Positions 43,460 through 54,008 of a stretch of DNA of 64,000 bases are shown here, piece after piece; position 1 is the stretch's first letter, and every line of letters begins with the position of its first letter. The position numbers were made by a program, and so were the translations under genes. The stretch comes from Undibacter mobilis (GTDB lineage Bacteria; Pseudomonadota; Alphaproteobacteria; Rhizobiales; Xanthobacteraceae), in the NCBI RefSeq assembly GCF_003367195.1, contig NZ_QRGO01000003.1:186001-250000 (forward strand), given 5' to 3'. The notes beneath the pieces were generated by a model that was not told the DNA's origin, did no database searches, and worked only from the letters and a program-made list of their open reading frames with translations.

Positions 43460-46171
43460 TCAGTTCTCCTGTTTCTTCAGCAGCATGGCGCACAGGCCGA
43501 TCAGCACCGGCACCGCCAGCACCAACGGCAAGAAGGAGGATTGCAGGTCGCCAAAGCCAAGCGCTTTGGCAAAGGCGCCGCGCGAGATGGTCAGGAAATG
43601 CGTAGTCGGATAGACGGCGCCGACGATGGCGCCGAAGCCCTCGAGTGCCGACACCGGTTCGATGAAGCCGGAATACTGTGTCGCCGGAATCAAGGTGACG
43701 ATAGCGGTGCCGAACACGGCAGCGACCTGGCTCTTCATGAAAGAGGACATCAGCAACCCCATGGCGGTCGCCGAGATCACGTAGAGCAGCGCGCCGGCGC
43801 ACAGCGCCGCAAAACTGCCCTTCAGCGGCACGCCGAACAGGGTGACAGCCAGCAATGTCAGCAGCAGGAAATTCAGCATCGCCAGCACAACGTAAGGCAG
43901 CTGCTTGCCGATGAGAAATTCCAGCCGCGTGGTCGGCGTGACGTAGAAGTTGATGATCGAGCCGAGCTCCTTCTCGCGCACGACGCTGAGCGCGGTCAGC
44001 ATGGACGGAATGAGCATCAGCAGCATTGGGATCACCGCCGGCACCATGGCGACGATACTCTTGACGTCGGGGTTGTAGCGGTAGCGGATGGCGATATTGA
44101 CCGGCGCGGCGATGCCGCCGGCCGCGCCGAGCCACTGCTGGTGCATGGCCTGCACATAGCCTTCGATCGTTTCCGCCCGCATCGGCATGCTGCCATCGAT
44201 CCAGGCGCCGATCTGCACGCGATTGCCGCGGGCGACATCGCGGCCGAAATTCGGCGGCAGCTCTATGGCCAATGTGATCTCGCCGGCGCGCATGCGTCGA
44301 TCGAGATCGTTGTAGTCGGTGATTCGCGGTCGCTCGGTGAAATAACGCGAGCCCTCGATGTTGAGGACGTAGTTTTGGCTGCTCATGGTCTGGTCGCGGT
44401 CGAGCACTGCGAAAGTGAGGTTCTCGACGTCCATGGTGATGCCGTAGGCCATTACGAACATCAGGATCATGCTGCCGACCAGCGCCAGCGTGGCGCGGAT
44501 GGGGTCGCGCAGCAGTTCGAGCGTCTCACGCTGGGCGTAACTCATAACGCGGCCCGCATCGAAGAAACGCGTCGCCGGCCGCACTGCCGCCGCCTGTGTG
44601 GATAGCCGCTCGATATCCGGCCGAGCCTCTTTGCCGGTGTCCTCCAAATAGGCGATGAAGGCTTCTTCCACGTTTCGGACGCCGCGCTCGGCCACCAGCG
44701 CCGCAGGCGTGTCGCTGGCCAGCACTTTGCCGGCATGCATCAGCGAAATGCGGTCGCAGCGTTCCGCCTCGTTCATAAAATGGGTCGAGATGAAGATGGT
44801 GACCCCGTCATTGCGCGACAGGTCGATCAGCGTCTGCCAGAAGGCGTCGCGCGCGACCGGATCGACACCGGAAGTGGGTTCGTCGAGGATGAGCAGCGAC
44901 GGCCTGTGAATCATAGCAACCGCCAGCGACAAGCGCTGACGCTGGCCGAGCGGCAGTTGTGCGGGCAGCATGTCCATGAGGCCGTCAAGCCCAAACCGCT
45001 CGGTAACCCCTGCTACGCGTTCTGGAATCTGATCGGCAGGCATCTGGAACAGGCGCGCATGCAGCTCGAGGTTCTGCCGCACCGTCAATTCACCGTAGAG
45101 GGAGAACCCTTGCGACATGTATCCGACGCGCCGGCGCGTCTCCATGTCTCTCGGATCGACAGGCAGTCCGAACAGCCGGGCTTCGCCTTCGCTCGGCGGC
45201 AACAGCCCGGTCATCATCTTCATCGTCGTGGTCTTGCCGCAGCCGTTGGAGCCGAGGAAGCCGAATATTTCACCACGGCGAATGCGGAAGCTGACATGAT
45301 CGACCGCAACGAAATCGCCGAAGCGCATGGTCAGGTCTCGGGCTTCGATAGCGATGTTGGCGTGATCCGCCGGCAGTGGCTTGAGCACGACCGCGCGATG
45401 GTCGCGCCGCTGTTCTTCCGGTAGCAACGCAATGAAGGCCGCTTCCAAGTTCGGCGCTCGGGTCCGCTGCAAAAGATTATCGACAGTTCCGGCCGCCATG
45501 ACGCGGCCCGCATTCATGGCAATCAGCCAGTCGAAGGCCGCGGCCTCCTCCATATAGGCCGTGGCAACGATGACGCTCATCGAAGGACGGCCGGCGCGAA
45601 TGCGCCCGATCAATTCCCAGAACTGGCGCCGCGACAAGGGATCGATGCCCGTTGTCGGCTCGTCGAGGATCAGCAGGTCCGGGTCATGAACCAGCGCGCA
45701 GCACAGGCCGAGCTTCTGCTTCATCCCGCCGGACAGCTTGCCTGCGGGCCGATCGAGAAATGGCGCCAGACCCGTGCTTTCGGCCAGCGTGGCAATCCGG
45801 CGCTCCCGTTCGGCCTCGCCCTGCCCGAACAATCTCGCAAAGAAGTCGATGTTCTCCCGCACCGACAGCATGGCGTAGAGGTTCTTGCCGAGCCCCTGCG
45901 GCATGTAGGCAATGCGCGGACAGACCTCGCCGCGATGGCTGGCCTTCGCCATGTCACCGCCGAGCACCTCGACGCTGCCACTTTGCACGCGCCGGGCCCC
46001 GGCAACCAGGGCCAGCAGACTGGATTTGCCGACGCCGTCGGGGCCGATCAGGCCGACCATGCGGCCTGACGGCAGATCCAGCGTGATGTCATCAAGCGCC
46101 TGCACGGCACCGTATCGCAGCGCCACGTCGCGTAGCCGGGCAACCGGCGCGGCGGCGGCTTCCCCGTTCAT
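43460..46171 (-). CDS. RbbA-like fused ABC transporter (two ATPase domains plus permease)
   Basis: The 903 residues combine a first ABC domain at about 10-235 (Walker A GPDGVGKS at 43-50, signature LSGGMKQKL), a second at about 270-500 (Walker [10 protein letters not shown], signature altered to LPLGQRQR) and an ABC-2 permease from about 550 ([15 protein letters not shown]). This is the domain order of E. coli RbbA/YhiH. Whether it acts on ribosomes or exports a compound is not shown by sequence; the HlyD and YhhJ partners favour export. It overlaps the HlyD gene by 4 nt. Confidence 0.92.
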   Translation of the reverse strand: MNGEAAAAPVARLRDVALRYGAVQALDDITLDLPSGRMVGLIGPDGVGKSSLLALVAGARRVQSGSVEVLGGDMAKASHRGEVCPRIAYMPQGLGKNLYAMLSVRENIDFFARLFGQGEAERERRIATLAESTGLAPFLDRPAGKLSGGMKQKLGLCCALVHDPDLLILDEPTTGIDPLSRRQFWELIGRIRAGRPSMSVIVATAYMEEAAAFDWLIAMNAGRVMAAGTVDNLLQRTRAPNLEAAFIALLPEEQRRDHRAVVLKPLPADHANIAIEARDLTMRFGDFVAVDHVSFRIRRGEIFGFLGSNGCGKTTTMKMMTGLLPPSEGEARLFGLPVDPRDMETRRRVGYMSQGFSLYGELTVRQNLELHARLFQMPADQIPERVAGVTERFGLDGLMDMLPAQLPLGQRQRLSLAVAMIHRPSLLILDEPTSGVDPVARDAFWQTLIDLSRNDGVTIFISTHFMNEAERCDRISLMHAGKVLASDTPAALVAERGVRNVEEAFIAYLEDTGKEARPDIERLSTQAAAVRPATRFFDAGRVMSYAQRETLELLRDPIRATLALVGSMILMFVMAYGITMDVENLTFAVLDRDQTMSSQNYVLNIEGSRYFTERPRITDYNDLDRRMRAGEITLAIELPPNFGRDVARGNRVQIGAWIDGSMPMRAETIEGYVQAMHQQWLGAAGGIAAPVNIAIRYRYNPDVKSIVAMVPAVIPMLLMLIPSMLTALSVVREKELGSIINFYVTPTTRLEFLIGKQLPYVVLAMLNFLLLTLLAVTLFGVPLKGSFAALCAGALLYVISATAMGLLMSSFMKSQVAAVFGTAIVTLIPATQYSGFIEPVSALEGFGAIVGAVYPTTHFLTISRGAFAKALGFGDLQSSFLPLVLAVPVLIGLCAMLLKKQEN

Positions 46172-47238
46172 TGCGGTAGCCTAGCCTCAAGCTGGGGCGG
46201 CCATTTCGCACCGGCGTCCAGCCGCACATAGGCCGTTCCCGGCAGGCCAGTCTTGACCTGACGGACGTATTTCCGCAGCAGGTCCGGCGCGATCCTTGCC
46301 TTGATGCGGAACATCAGCTTCTGCCGCTCTTCGGCCGTCTCGACCGTCTTCGGCGTGAACTGCGCGACATCAGCGACGAAGGTCGCGCGCGCCGGCACGA
46401 CGTACTGCGGAATGGCGTCGATGACGAGATGAACCTCGCTGCCGATCGCGACACGGCCGGCGGCGTCGGTCGACAGAAAGAACGTCATGTAGACGTCGCT
46501 TAGATCGACCACGTTGAGGACCTTGCCGCCGGCCCCAAGCACTTCGCCCGGCTGGGCGACGCGATACTGGACCCTGCCGTCGCGCGGCGCCACCAAAGTG
46601 CCGTCGGCTATATCGGCCTTGATGCGATCGACGGTTGCCTTGGTGGCATCGACCGCGGCTTCGGCATCGATCACCTGCGCCTGCGCCGCACCTATTGCGG
46701 AATCGACCGCGGCCGCCTGCGCTTCCGCCGCGCTGACCGCTGCCTTGGCACCTTCGTAGCGGGCCCGGTCATTGTCGAGATTCTCAATGGAGCCGCTGCC
46801 GGACTTGGCGAGTTGTTCCGAGCGCACGAAACGCTTCTGCGCGGCATCGAGCTCGGCATTGCGCTGAGCAATCACGGCGACGGCGGCCTGCTTCTCGGCC
46901 CGGCGCTGCACCACCTGGCTCCGTGCAGTGTCGATCGCGATGGTGGCGCGCCGCACGTGCGCCTGTGCCTCGCGCAGCTGGGCCTCGAGCACTTCAGTGT
47001 CCATCCTGGCGAGGACCTGCCCCGCGGTGACAAAGTCGCCCTCGTCGACCATGACCTCCTTGAGCCGGCCCGGAGTCTTCGCCGCAATGTCGATCTCGGT
47101 GGCTTCAATGCGGCCATTGGCGCTGGCGATGCCCGGCGGCAGCGGCGACGCGCTGAGCCAGTGCCACGCAGCGTAGCCACCGCCAAAGGCCACGACCGCA
47201 ATCACGGCCCACAGAAACCGGTTTCTGGTCTTGTCCAT
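46168..47238 (-). CDS. HlyD-family periplasmic adaptor (YhiI-like)
   Basis: Membrane-fusion subunit linking the ABC exporter to the outer membrane. The 356 residues have one N-terminal anchor at about 6-26 ([18 protein letters not shown]), a biotinyl-lipoyl-like half motif ([21 protein letters not shown]), a long Ala/Gln-rich coiled coil at about 75-200, and the returning half [20 protein letters not shown] prefer the ATG at 47238 because GAGGCG lies about 9 nt upstream; the ATG at 47265 is an alternative. It is the first gene of the three-gene exporter unit. Confidence 0.92.
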   Translation of the reverse strand: MDKTRNRFLWAVIAVVAFGGGYAAWHWLSASPLPPGIASANGRIEATEIDIAAKTPGRLKEVMVDEGDFVTAGQVLARMDTEVLEAQLREAQAHVRRATIAIDTARSQVVQRRAEKQAAVAVIAQRNAELDAAQKRFVRSEQLAKSGSGSIENLDNDRARYEGAKAAVSAAEAQAAAVDSAIGAAQAQVIDAEAAVDATKATVDRIKADIADGTLVAPRDGRVQYRVAQPGEVLGAGGKVLNVVDLSDVYMTFFLSTDAAGRVAIGSEVHLVIDAIPQYVVPARATFVADVAQFTPKTVETAEERQKLMFRIKARIAPDLLRKYVRQVKTGLPGTAYVRLDAGAKWPPQLEARLPQ

Positions 47239-47327
47239 GTCCGTAACGCCTCGCTTGCCTAGCATATTAATGTAGACCGGCGCGGCAACGAGGAAGTTGA
47301 CTTAACGCAACGACGTGACTGCGCATC

Positions 47328-48350
47328 CTAGCCGATTGAGACAGGCTGTCCCTGCTCCGCCGATGCCAGCATCGCTTCGATCAGCCGCATGACCTTGAGC
47401 GATTCCCGGCCACTCGATTCCGGCTCGCGTTTATTGTCGATGGCATCGAGGAAATCGACGATCAGGCCCTTGTGGGCGTCGTTCGGGAACGCCATCGGAT
47501 CGGCGCCGCCGCTCTTGGACGCCGCGCCTTCGTGATGCACGTGGCGACCGTCCTTGAAATAGATATCGAGCGTCTCGGCGTTGAGCACCGCGGTGGCGTT
47601 GGTGCAGGCCAGTTCCAGCTTCTCCGGAAAGCCCGGATAGGACACGGTGGTGGCGTCGATGGTGCCGATAGCGCCGTTTCTGAATTCGACAGCGCCGGCG
47701 GCAATGTCTTCGGTGTCGATTTTGCGCAGCGGCGAAGTCTTGGCGAAGGCGGTGACGCGCGCAATCGGCCCGGTCAGACTCTGGAATAGATCGAGCGTGT
47801 GAATTGCCTGCGTGATCAGCACGCCGCCGCCATCGCGCACTTTCATGCCGCGACCTGCTTGCGCGAAATATTCGGGCGTGCGCCACCAGCGGATTGACGC
47901 CGAAGCCGAGACCAGATCGCCGAGTTCGCCGCTTTGCACCGCGGCGCGCAGCTTGCGCGAGGCATCGCGGAAACGGTGCTGCAGCATCACGGCGAATGTC
48001 CGGCCGGACTTGTCCATCGCCGCGACCTGCTTCTCGCCGCGCGCGCTGGTGAAATCGATCGGCTTTTCCAGCAGCACATGCTTGCCGGCCGCCGCGCATT
48101 GCTCGACAAGATCGAGATGCGACATAGGCGGCGTCAGCACGAAGACGACGTCGATCGAGGTATCGCTCAGGATCGCATCGAGACTGTCGACGACCGGATG
48201 GCTGTTGGCGGCGGCGAAGGCCTTGCGGCGCTCAATGGACGGCGTGAAGCAGGCGGCGATATCAACACGCCCGGACAGCTCCTCAAGGCTCTTGAGATGA
48301 GGCTTGAGCGCCATGCCCAACCCGACAATGCCAACGCGATGCTTCGCCAT
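47328..48350 (-). CDS. Gfo/Idh/MocA-family oxidoreductase
   Basis: NAD(P)-dependent dehydrogenase family acting mostly on sugars, inositols or bile pigments. The 340 residues begin MAKHRVGIVGLGMALKPH, a Rossmann dinucleotide motif. They contain the family EKPID segment (VLLEKPIDFT near residue 95) with the catalytic Lys, and RDGGGVLITQAIHTLDL near residue 170. I start at the ATG 48350 because GGGGAGG lies 6 nt upstream. The substrate is unknown. It follows fabH on the same strand by 75 nt and has no obvious functional link to it. Confidence 0.88.
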   Translation of the reverse strand: MAKHRVGIVGLGMALKPHLKSLEELSGRVDIAACFTPSIERRKAFAAANSHPVVDSLDAILSDTSIDVVFVLTPPMSHLDLVEQCAAAGKHVLLEKPIDFTSARGEKQVAAMDKSGRTFAVMLQHRFRDASRKLRAAVQSGELGDLVSASASIRWWRTPEYFAQAGRGMKVRDGGGVLITQAIHTLDLFQSLTGPIARVTAFAKTSPLRKIDTEDIAAGAVEFRNGAIGTIDATTVSYPGFPEKLELACTNATAVLNAETLDIYFKDGRHVHHEGAASKSGGADPMAFPNDAHKGLIVDFLDAIDNKREPESSGRESLKVMRLIEAMLASAEQGQPVSIG

Positions 48351-48425
48351 GAGCCGCCTCCCCGAAAGGTCCGCCGCGGCGTTGCTCACCGCTGGCGTTG
48401 CAGATCGTTTTTATAGATCTAGAAC

Positions 48426-49463
48426 TCAGGCGTGCCCGGCATTGCCATTGAGCTTTGCGGCCTTGGCGCCGTCATAGGCCCATTGCACATAAACGCCGGC
48501 CCAGGTGAAGCCGCCGCCGAAGGCTGCGAACACCATCTTGTTGCCGGCTTTCAGCTGCGGTTCGTAGTCCCACAGACACAGCGGGATCGTTGCGTTGGTG
48601 GTGTTGCCGTATTTGTGGATGGTCACCATCACCTTGTCCATCGACAGGCCCATCCGCTCGGCGGTCGACTCGATGATGCGCTTGTTGGCCTGATGCGGCA
48701 CCAGCCAGTCGATCTGATCGCCGCGCAGATTGTTGCGCGTCATGATCTCGCCGGACACTTCCGCCATTTTGGCGATGGCGAATTTGTACACTGCCGCGCC
48801 TTCCTGATGCACGTAGTGCAGACGCTTGGCGATCGTGTCGGCGGAGGCCGGCATACGCGAGCCGCCGGCTTTCTGATGCAAATGGATGGCGCCCGACCCG
48901 TCCGAGCGGATCAGCGCATCCATGATGCCGTAGCCCTGATTGTTGGGCTCGAGCAGTACGGCGCCAGCGCCATCGCCGAAGATCACGCAAGTGGCGCGGT
49001 CTTGATAGTCGATGATCGACGACATCTTGTCGGCGCCGACCACGATGACCTTCTTCGCGGTGCCGGTGGCAATGAACTGCGAGGCAATGGTCAGCGAATA
49101 GAGAAAACCCGAGCAGGCTGCCTGCACGTCGAACGAGCCGATATTGTTGATGCCGACCATGTCGCAGATCAGGTTCGCGGTCGACGGAAACTGCATGTCC
49201 GGCGTCGTCGTCGCGCAAATCAGCAGATCGATTTCTTCCGGTCGCGTGTTGGTCTTCTTCAGCAGGCCGCGCACAGCCTCGGCGCCCATATGCGAGGTGC
49301 CGAGCCCCTCGCCCTTAAGGATGTGGCGCTCCTTGATGCCGGTGCGCTCGGTAATCCAGGAGTCGGTTGTATCGACCATACGCGCGAGATCCGCGTTGGT
49401 CAGCAGGTCCGGCGGCACATAGCCATGGACGGCGGTAATCGAGGCACGGGATGGCACTGGCAC
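48426..49463 (-). CDS. fabH: Beta-ketoacyl-ACP synthase III (FabH family), stand-alone
   Basis: Initiates fatty acid synthesis by condensing acetyl-CoA with malonyl-ACP, or a related reaction. The 345 residues carry the Cys-His-Asn triad: Cys117 in VQAACSGF, His in VPHQANKRI and Asn in YGNTTNAT. It is not next to plsX or ihfA, where the usual alphaproteobacterial fabH sits, so it may be a second copy with a different primer choice (inference). It lies 108 bp downstream of lpxB. Confidence 0.9.
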   Translation of the reverse strand: MPVPSRASITAVHGYVPPDLLTNADLARMVDTTDSWITERTGIKERHILKGEGLGTSHMGAEAVRGLLKKTNTRPEEIDLLICATTTPDMQFPSTANLICDMVGINNIGSFDVQAACSGFLYSLTIASQFIATGTAKKVIVVGADKMSSIIDYQDRATCVIFGDGAGAVLLEPNNQGYGIMDALIRSDGSGAIHLHQKAGGSRMPASADTIAKRLHYVHQEGAAVYKFAIAKMAEVSGEIMTRNNLRGDQIDWLVPHQANKRIIESTAERMGLSMDKVMVTIHKYGNTTNATIPLCLWDYEPQLKAGNKMVFAAFGGGFTWAGVYVQWAYDGAKAAKLNGNAGHA

Positions 49464-49571
49464 GGGGTTGTTTCCGCTCGGGGCCTCAGGAATCGGGTTC
49501 CCGGGCCGGGACTGTCAAAATACGCGTTCCGGAAAGCCGGCGCCACCGTTTCGGCCCGCCGACGGTTAAAT

Positions 49572-50735
49572 TCACCGTAATGTGGTCAAAACAGCGGCCG
49601 CCGCCCTCTCGCTTGGCGAGCCCTGCCCAATTTTCATGATGGTGTCGAGCTCGCCGAAAGCCTCGATTTGACGGCGGCGCTCCGGCGTATCGGTCATAAG
49701 CGGCGCCAGCGCGCGCGTCAGGTTTTCGGGGGTGCAGTCCTGTTGCAGAAACTCCGGTACCACGTTCCGGCCGAGCACGAGGTTGGCCAGGATGGCGGAG
49801 GGAACCTTGATCAGGAGCCGCGCAACCCATTCCTCCAGCTTGGCAACCTTGTAGGCGGTGACCATCGGCACGCCGGCCAGTGCCAGTTCGAGGGTTGAAG
49901 TTCCGGATTTGGCGAGCGCGGCCCGAGCGCGCCGGAAAGCGGCGTATTTCTCGTCCGCATTGCTCACCACCCGTGCCGGCACCGGCCAGCGCGCCACGGC
50001 GTCCCGCACGGTCGCCTCGAGCCGCTCAACGGTTGGTACGACGACCTCGAATGGCCCGGCCGAGGCCGCCAGTTGCCCCAATGCGGTGCCGAAAACCTCG
50101 GCCATGCGCCGAACCTCGCCGGAGCGGCTGCCGGGCATGGCCAGGACCAGCGGCGGACCTTCAAGGCGCGTGGCCGGTCCATTTTCGGGGCGAAGCTTGC
50201 CGACCTGTTCGGCCAGCGGATGGCCGACAAAAACGGTCGCCGGTCCGCCAAGCCGGGCCATGGCCTCGGGCTCGAATGGCAGCAACGCCAGCACGCGGTC
50301 GACATAACCGAGCATCGCCTTGGCGCGGCCCGGCCGCCACGCCCAGACCGATGGGCAGACATAATCGACGATCGGGATATTGGGTGCGGCGGCGCGCACC
50401 TTACGCGCTACGCGATGGGTGAATTCAGGGCTGTCGATGATGACCAGCAGATCAGGTTTGGCCGCAACCACAGCCGCCGCGGTCTCGTTAATACGCTTGA
50501 GAATGGCCGGCAGGCTTTTGACGATAGCGGCAAAACCGATGATCGCCAGCTCGCCGAGCGGAAACAGACTGGGCACGCCCTCCGCCGTCATCTGGCTGCC
50601 ACCGACCGCGGAGAAACGAATGCCTGCGCGCTCGCGGCGCAAGGCGCGGATCAGCGCCGCGCCGAGCCGGTCGCCCGACTCCTCGCCCGCGACCAGATAA
50701 ATATGCGGGCCGGGCCCGGATGCTGTGCCACTCAT
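49572..50735 (-). CDS. lpxB: Lipid-A-disaccharide synthase
   Basis: Joins UDP-diacylglucosamine with lipid X to form the lipid A disaccharide. The 387 residues have YLVAGEESGDRLGAALI near residue 13, FIDSPEFTHRVARKV-like VIIDSPEFTHRV near residue 98, VYVCPSVWAWRPGRA-like YVCPSVWAWRPGRA, and LALAGVPMVTAYKV near the C-terminus. It overlaps lpxI by 4 nt and ends the lpx run. Confidence 0.96.
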   Translation of the reverse strand: MSGTASGPGPHIYLVAGEESGDRLGAALIRALRRERAGIRFSAVGGSQMTAEGVPSLFPLGELAIIGFAAIVKSLPAILKRINETAAAVVAAKPDLLVIIDSPEFTHRVARKVRAAAPNIPIVDYVCPSVWAWRPGRAKAMLGYVDRVLALLPFEPEAMARLGGPATVFVGHPLAEQVGKLRPENGPATRLEGPPLVLAMPGSRSGEVRRMAEVFGTALGQLAASAGPFEVVVPTVERLEATVRDAVARWPVPARVVSNADEKYAAFRRARAALAKSGTSTLELALAGVPMVTAYKVAKLEEWVARLLIKVPSAILANLVLGRNVVPEFLQQDCTPENLTRALAPLMTDTPERRRQIEAFGELDTIMKIGQGSPSERAAAAVLTTLR

Positions 50736-51601
50736 GACCGCCGTTCCGGCACGCTGACGATGAAAATCCCCGCGCGATCGGCGGCGGCGAGGAGCTTGTC
50801 CGCTTCGGCAACGACGGTCGCTCCGGCGACAACGGCGATACCGGCGAGACCCGCCTGCGCCACGCCCTCGACCGTTCGCGGACCGATCGACGGCAGATCG
50901 AAGCGGCGATCCTGGTGGCGCTTCGGCGCCTTCACCATGACGCCGCGCCCTTTGGCGGACCGCACGCGGCCATTGGCGCGCAGTTCGGCAACGCGGGCCA
51001 GCATCTGATCGGTGCCTTCGGCCGCCTCGACGGCGAGCACGTGACGGTTGGCGATCGCAACAGCCTGCCCGATATCGAACGGGCTCGCGGCGTCGAGATA
51101 ATCCAGGCCGAGTTCGATATCGGCACGGTCGGCCTCGCTTGGCTGCACACTACCGAGCACGCCCGCGGGGGCGAGAATTTCCGGCGCCACCTCGTGCGCG
51201 CCGCGCAGGTGAAAGCCCTCGTCCTCGAGTAGCCGCGCCATGCCCGTCAACAGATGATCGTCGCCGCCGCGAAACGCCTTGAGCACGCGGGGCATGATCA
51301 TCAGCGCCTTGAGATCGGGCCGGGTCTGAAGAATTCGCGGCCGCACCAGCGCACCGATGAAGACGACATCGCTGGCGCCCTCAGCCCGCGCCAGCCGCAT
51401 GAACTTGCCGATCTGGCCGATATAGATCCAGTGATGGGGATAGTTCTCGACCGGCAGGCCGTCCGCGGCGCCGATGAGCGGGAACAGCACGACCTTGCGG
51501 CCCCGCGCCGCGACATAATCAGCGATGGCCAGAGGCAGAGCGCCGCCGCCGCAGATCATGGCCAGCGGTCCTTGCGACGGCGTGGCCACGGCGTCGCTCA
51601 T
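50732..51601 (-). CDS. lpxI: UDP-2,3-diacylglucosamine diphosphatase LpxI
   Basis: Cleaves UDP-2,3-diacylglucosamine to lipid X. The 289 residues match LpxI, which replaces LpxH in alphaproteobacteria: ICGGGALPLAIADYVAARGR near residue 17, IYIGQIGKFMRLARAEGASD near residue 59, and GVMVKAPKRHQDRRFDLPSIG near residue 225. Its position between lpxA and lpxB with 4-nt overlaps on both sides confirms the lipid A role. Confidence 0.95.
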   Translation of the reverse strand: MSDAVATPSQGPLAMICGGGALPLAIADYVAARGRKVVLFPLIGAADGLPVENYPHHWIYIGQIGKFMRLARAEGASDVVFIGALVRPRILQTRPDLKALMIMPRVLKAFRGGDDHLLTGMARLLEDEGFHLRGAHEVAPEILAPAGVLGSVQPSEADRADIELGLDYLDAASPFDIGQAVAIANRHVLAVEAAEGTDQMLARVAELRANGRVRSAKGRGVMVKAPKRHQDRRFDLPSIGPRTVEGVAQAGLAGIAVVAGATVVAEADKLLAAADRAGIFIVSVPERRS

Positions 51602-52413
51602 TGGTCGTCATCCGTCCCGTTGCGCATCGTCGCCATGGTCAATGGCCGCTTGCCGGCGCGAATGAATTCGATGATGCGCACGACGAGCGCATCATCGGCA
51701 TATGTGGCGGCCACCTTGTCGAGACGTGCCTTGAACGCGCCGTCGCCGAAGAAAAGATCCTGATAGGCCGAACGGACGCGATGCACCTCGGCTTTGCTCA
51801 GGCCGCGCCGGCGCATGCCGACGACATTGAGGCCGACAAGATCAGCCAGCGGCCCGTGCGCCATGCCGAAAGGGATCACGTCGGCGCGCACGCCAGACAA
51901 CCCGACGATCATCGCACCCTCGCCGATCCGCACAAACTGGCGCACCGCGACGCCGCCACCGAACACGACATTATCGCCGATCTGCGAATGACCACCGAGC
52001 AGAACGTTGTTGGCGAAAACGACCTTGTTGCCGACGACGCAGTCATGAGCCACGTGGCTGCCGACCATGAAGAAGCAGTTGTTGCCTACCGTGGTGACGC
52101 CACGGTCCGCGGCGGTGCCGGTGTTCATGGTGACGTGTTCGCGGATGTCGTTGTCCGCGCCAATCTCGAGCCGCGTCGGCTCGCCCTTGTAGCCGAGCGA
52201 CTGCGGCGGCGTGCCGAGCGAGGCAAACGGATAAACGACCGTGCGCGCACCGATGGTGGTGTAGCCGGTCACGTTGACATGAGACACCAGCCGCACACCG
52301 GCTTCCAGCTTCACATGGGGGCCGACGATGCAATACGGCCCGATCGAAACGTCGGGGCCGATGACCGCGCCCGACGCAATGTGCGCGGTCGGGTCGATGA
52401 CAGGGTCGTTCAT
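51598..52413 (-). CDS. lpxA: UDP-N-acetylglucosamine acyltransferase
   Basis: First acylation in lipid A synthesis. The 271 residues form a left-handed beta helix of hexapeptide repeats from IDPTAHIASGAVIGPDVSIG, with the catalytic His in HVAHDCVVGN near residue 124. The C-terminal helical part contains GMRRRGLSKAEVHRVRSAYQ. It lies 21 nt after fabZ. Confidence 0.96.
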   Translation of the reverse strand: MNDPVIDPTAHIASGAVIGPDVSIGPYCIVGPHVKLEAGVRLVSHVNVTGYTTIGARTVVYPFASLGTPPQSLGYKGEPTRLEIGADNDIREHVTMNTGTAADRGVTTVGNNCFFMVGSHVAHDCVVGNKVVFANNVLLGGHSQIGDNVVFGGGVAVRQFVRIGEGAMIVGLSGVRADVIPFGMAHGPLADLVGLNVVGMRRRGLSKAEVHRVRSAYQDLFFGDGAFKARLDKVAATYADDALVVRIIEFIRAGKRPLTMATMRNGTDDDQ

Positions 52414-52434
52414 ACCGGGCCCTTCAGCTCAGCC

Positions 52435-52911
52435 CTAGCGGTTGGAAATCATGGCGCCGAGATCGGCTTCGGCGACCACGGTGTCGCCAACCTTGGCGAT
52501 GCCGCGATACCACCACATGTCCTTGCGCCGCGCGGTGCGTGTCATGTGATATTCGAGCGTATCGCCAGGTCGCACCGGCTTGCGGAATTTGGCATTGTCG
52601 ATGGTGAGGAAGAATACCGACTTCGGCTGGCGCGACGAGGTCGCGGCGATGCAGAGAACGCCGGCGGTCTGCGCCATGCCTTCGATCATTAGAACGCCGG
52701 GGAAAATCGGGTTGCCGGGGAAATGGCCCTGAAACTGCGGCTCATTGATCGTAACGTTCTTGACGCCGCAGCCGTACTCGTCGCCACGAATGTTGACGAC
52801 ACGGTCGACGAGCAGGAACGGATAGCGATGCGGCAACAGCTCCATCACTTTCGCGATGTCGGCAGTCTCCAGCGTCGTGACCATTTCATCCATAGCGACA
52901 CACTCATTCAT
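52435..52911 (-). CDS. fabZ: 3-hydroxyacyl-ACP dehydratase FabZ
   Basis: Dehydrates 3-hydroxyacyl-ACP; it competes with LpxA/LpxD for that substrate. The 158 residues form a hot-dog fold with [14 protein letters not shown] near residue 25, the catalytic His in [20 protein letters not shown] and the catalytic Glu in the same segment. The ATG at 52911 overlaps the lpxD end by 8 nt (ATGAATGAG); a second ATG at 52893 is possible. Confidence 0.95.
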   Translation of the reverse strand: MNECVAMDEMVTTLETADIAKVMELLPHRYPFLLVDRVVNIRGDEYGCGVKNVTINEPQFQGHFPGNPIFPGVLMIEGMAQTAGVLCIAATSSRQPKSVFFLTIDNAKFRKPVRPGDTLEYHMTRTARRKDMWWYRGIAKVGDTVVAEADLGAMISNR

Positions 52912-53956
52912 CGGCCGCGGCGCCGTCCTTTTGACGCACCATCCGCTCGACCGCTTTGATTTCCCGCAGCCACTGCCTCATTGGTTTGGCTGGTGACCCG
53001 CCCCACCGCGATCCCGGCGGCACATCCGTGGCGACGTTGGACGACGCCGCAATTTGCGAACCCTCGCCGATCGTCACATTGGGAACGGCCCCCGCCCGGG
53101 CGCCCATGGCAACGAAGTCTTCCAACGTGGCACTGCCCGAAATACCCGTATAAGCGACCAAAATGCAATGCCGGCCGATCGACACATTGTGGCCGACCTG
53201 CACCAGGTTGTCGATCTTGGTACCCTCGCCGATCACGGTGTCGCGGATGGCGCCTCGATCCACGGTGGTACCGGCCCCGATCTCAACGTCGTCCTGGATG
53301 ATGACGCGCCCCACCTGCGGCACCTTGAGGTGTCCGGCTCCGCCCATGACATAGCCGAACCCGTCCTGGCCGATCTTGCAGCCCGGATGGATGATGACGC
53401 GATCACCGATCAGGGCATTCGTGACGACCGTGGTGGGGCCGATCGAGCAATCACGGCCGATGCGCACTCCGGGCCCGATCACCGCATTGGCACCGATCAC
53501 CGTGCCGCTGCCAATCTCGGCGCCGGCACCGATGAAGGCGCCCGGTTCGGCGGTCGCACCACTTTCCAGCCGTGCCGTCTCGTCGATGTGAGCCCCTTTG
53601 GTCGCCCCGGCGGGAGCCATGGACAGCGGACGCAGAGACTCGGGAAACAGCGCGCGCGAGACTTGGACAAAGGCCTTGAACGGTTCACGTACAACCAGCG
53701 CCACCGTCCGCGCCGGCAGCATGCCAACGAGTTCAGCCCGGGTCAGGCAGACCGCCGCGTGGGTCGCGGCCGCTGCGGCCGCGAAGTTCTTATTATCGAA
53801 AAACGTTATGTCGTAAGGCGACGCGCGATCGAGCGGCGCGACATTGACGACGCGACGGCCGCCGGCGCCCCCCTCAGCCATGGAGGCACCGGTCAGCTTG
53901 ACGATTTCGTCAAACGTCAGACCGCCTGTCTCACGCAGGAATAACGGCTCGCTCAT
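52904..53956 (-). CDS. lpxD: UDP-3-O-(3-hydroxyacyl)glucosamine N-acyltransferase
   Basis: Third step of lipid A synthesis. I start at the ATG 53956 ([20 protein letters not shown]), giving 350 residues. The frame upstream overlaps bamA and has no similarity. The uridine-binding N-terminal domain reaches about residue 100, followed by hexapeptide repeats ([20 protein letters not shown]), catalytic His in [17 protein letters not shown], and a C-terminal helix. It lies between bamA and fabZ, the normal order. Confidence 0.95.
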   Translation of the reverse strand: MSEPLFLRETGGLTFDEIVKLTGASMAEGGAGGRRVVNVAPLDRASPYDITFFDNKNFAAAAAATHAAVCLTRAELVGMLPARTVALVVREPFKAFVQVSRALFPESLRPLSMAPAGATKGAHIDETARLESGATAEPGAFIGAGAEIGSGTVIGANAVIGPGVRIGRDCSIGPTTVVTNALIGDRVIIHPGCKIGQDGFGYVMGGAGHLKVPQVGRVIIQDDVEIGAGTTVDRGAIRDTVIGEGTKIDNLVQVGHNVSIGRHCILVAYTGISGSATLEDFVAMGARAGAVPNVTIGEGSQIAASSNVATDVPPGSRWGGSPAKPMRQWLREIKAVERMVRQKDGAAADE

Positions 53957-54008
53957 CCCGACCTTGCACTTGCCGTGACGCCGGATGACCGCCGCCGGCG
54001 GGCGGCGA

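Noticed and set aside
43458..44135. N-terminal extension of the YhhJ-like permease frame
   Set aside because: It lies in a shifted frame inside the RbbA-like gene; the ATG at 43457 gives the normal ABC-2 permease N-terminus.
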